A stretch of DNA of 6,356 nt from Mariprofundaceae bacterium. Lineage in GTDB: Bacteria > Pseudomonadota > Zetaproteobacteria > Mariprofundales > Mariprofundaceae. The notes under the pieces were generated by a model that did not search any database, was not told the DNA's origin, and worked only from the letters and a program-made list of their open reading frames with translations. This document shows, one piece after another, positions 6,356-6,356 of this stretch (its first letter is position 1; every line of letters starts with the position of its first letter). A program made the position numbers and the translations under genes. The stretch lies in assembly GCA_030950835.1 (NCBI GenBank), contig JAUZQU010000073.1, positions 1-6,356 of the forward strand. The letters are read 5' to 3'.

Positions 6356-6356
6356 A

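Overview
The window looks like a core-genome segment of a Gram-negative bacterium, probably a proteobacterium. The evidence is a DapE/DapF diaminopimelate route to lysine, a bacterial-type AspRS of about 600 residues, a short unimodular QueF, a Lol-type outer-membrane lipoprotein and a PNPase tail. Base composition is moderately AT-rich by eye. I cannot fix the genus; an iron- or sulfur-oxidising marine proteobacterium (for example a zetaproteobacterium) is only a guess.

Layout: the first 67 bases are the 3' end of pnp on the + strand, followed by a strong intrinsic terminator (91-123). Everything else is on the - strand. In transcription order it reads aspS (6345-4528), a small lipoprotein (4473-4189), a 518-residue unusual protein (4167-2611), dapE (2474-1332), queF (1329-952) and dapF (about 941-192). 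The gaps are 54, 21, 136, 2 and about 10 bases. The lipoprotein and the 518-residue protein form one close pair; dapE-queF-dapF form another, tighter block. dapF runs convergently towards pnp.

The item worth attention is the 518-residue protein. Residues ~20-358 align along their length with NADP-dependent isocitrate dehydrogenase (IDH, Icd). However, nearly every substrate, metal and NADP residue known from the E. coli enzyme is replaced, and the ~42-residue clasp region is deleted. Residues ~365-518 are a separate domain of the YbeL/DUF1451 type: a charged helical region followed by a four-cysteine zinc ribbon. The reading frame is intact and the fold-defining segments are kept. This suggests a retained pseudoenzyme with a new regulatory, scaffolding or binding role rather than a decaying gene. 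I know of no described protein with this architecture, but I could not search.

The remaining genes are recognisable housekeeping functions with smaller oddities. DapF has a much shortened segment between its two catalytic cysteines and no ordinary ATG start with a ribosome site. AspRS has residues suggesting a non-discriminating enzyme (charging both tRNA-Asp and tRNA-Asn). queF is inserted between two lysine/peptidoglycan genes, and its ribosome-binding site lies within the end of dapE.
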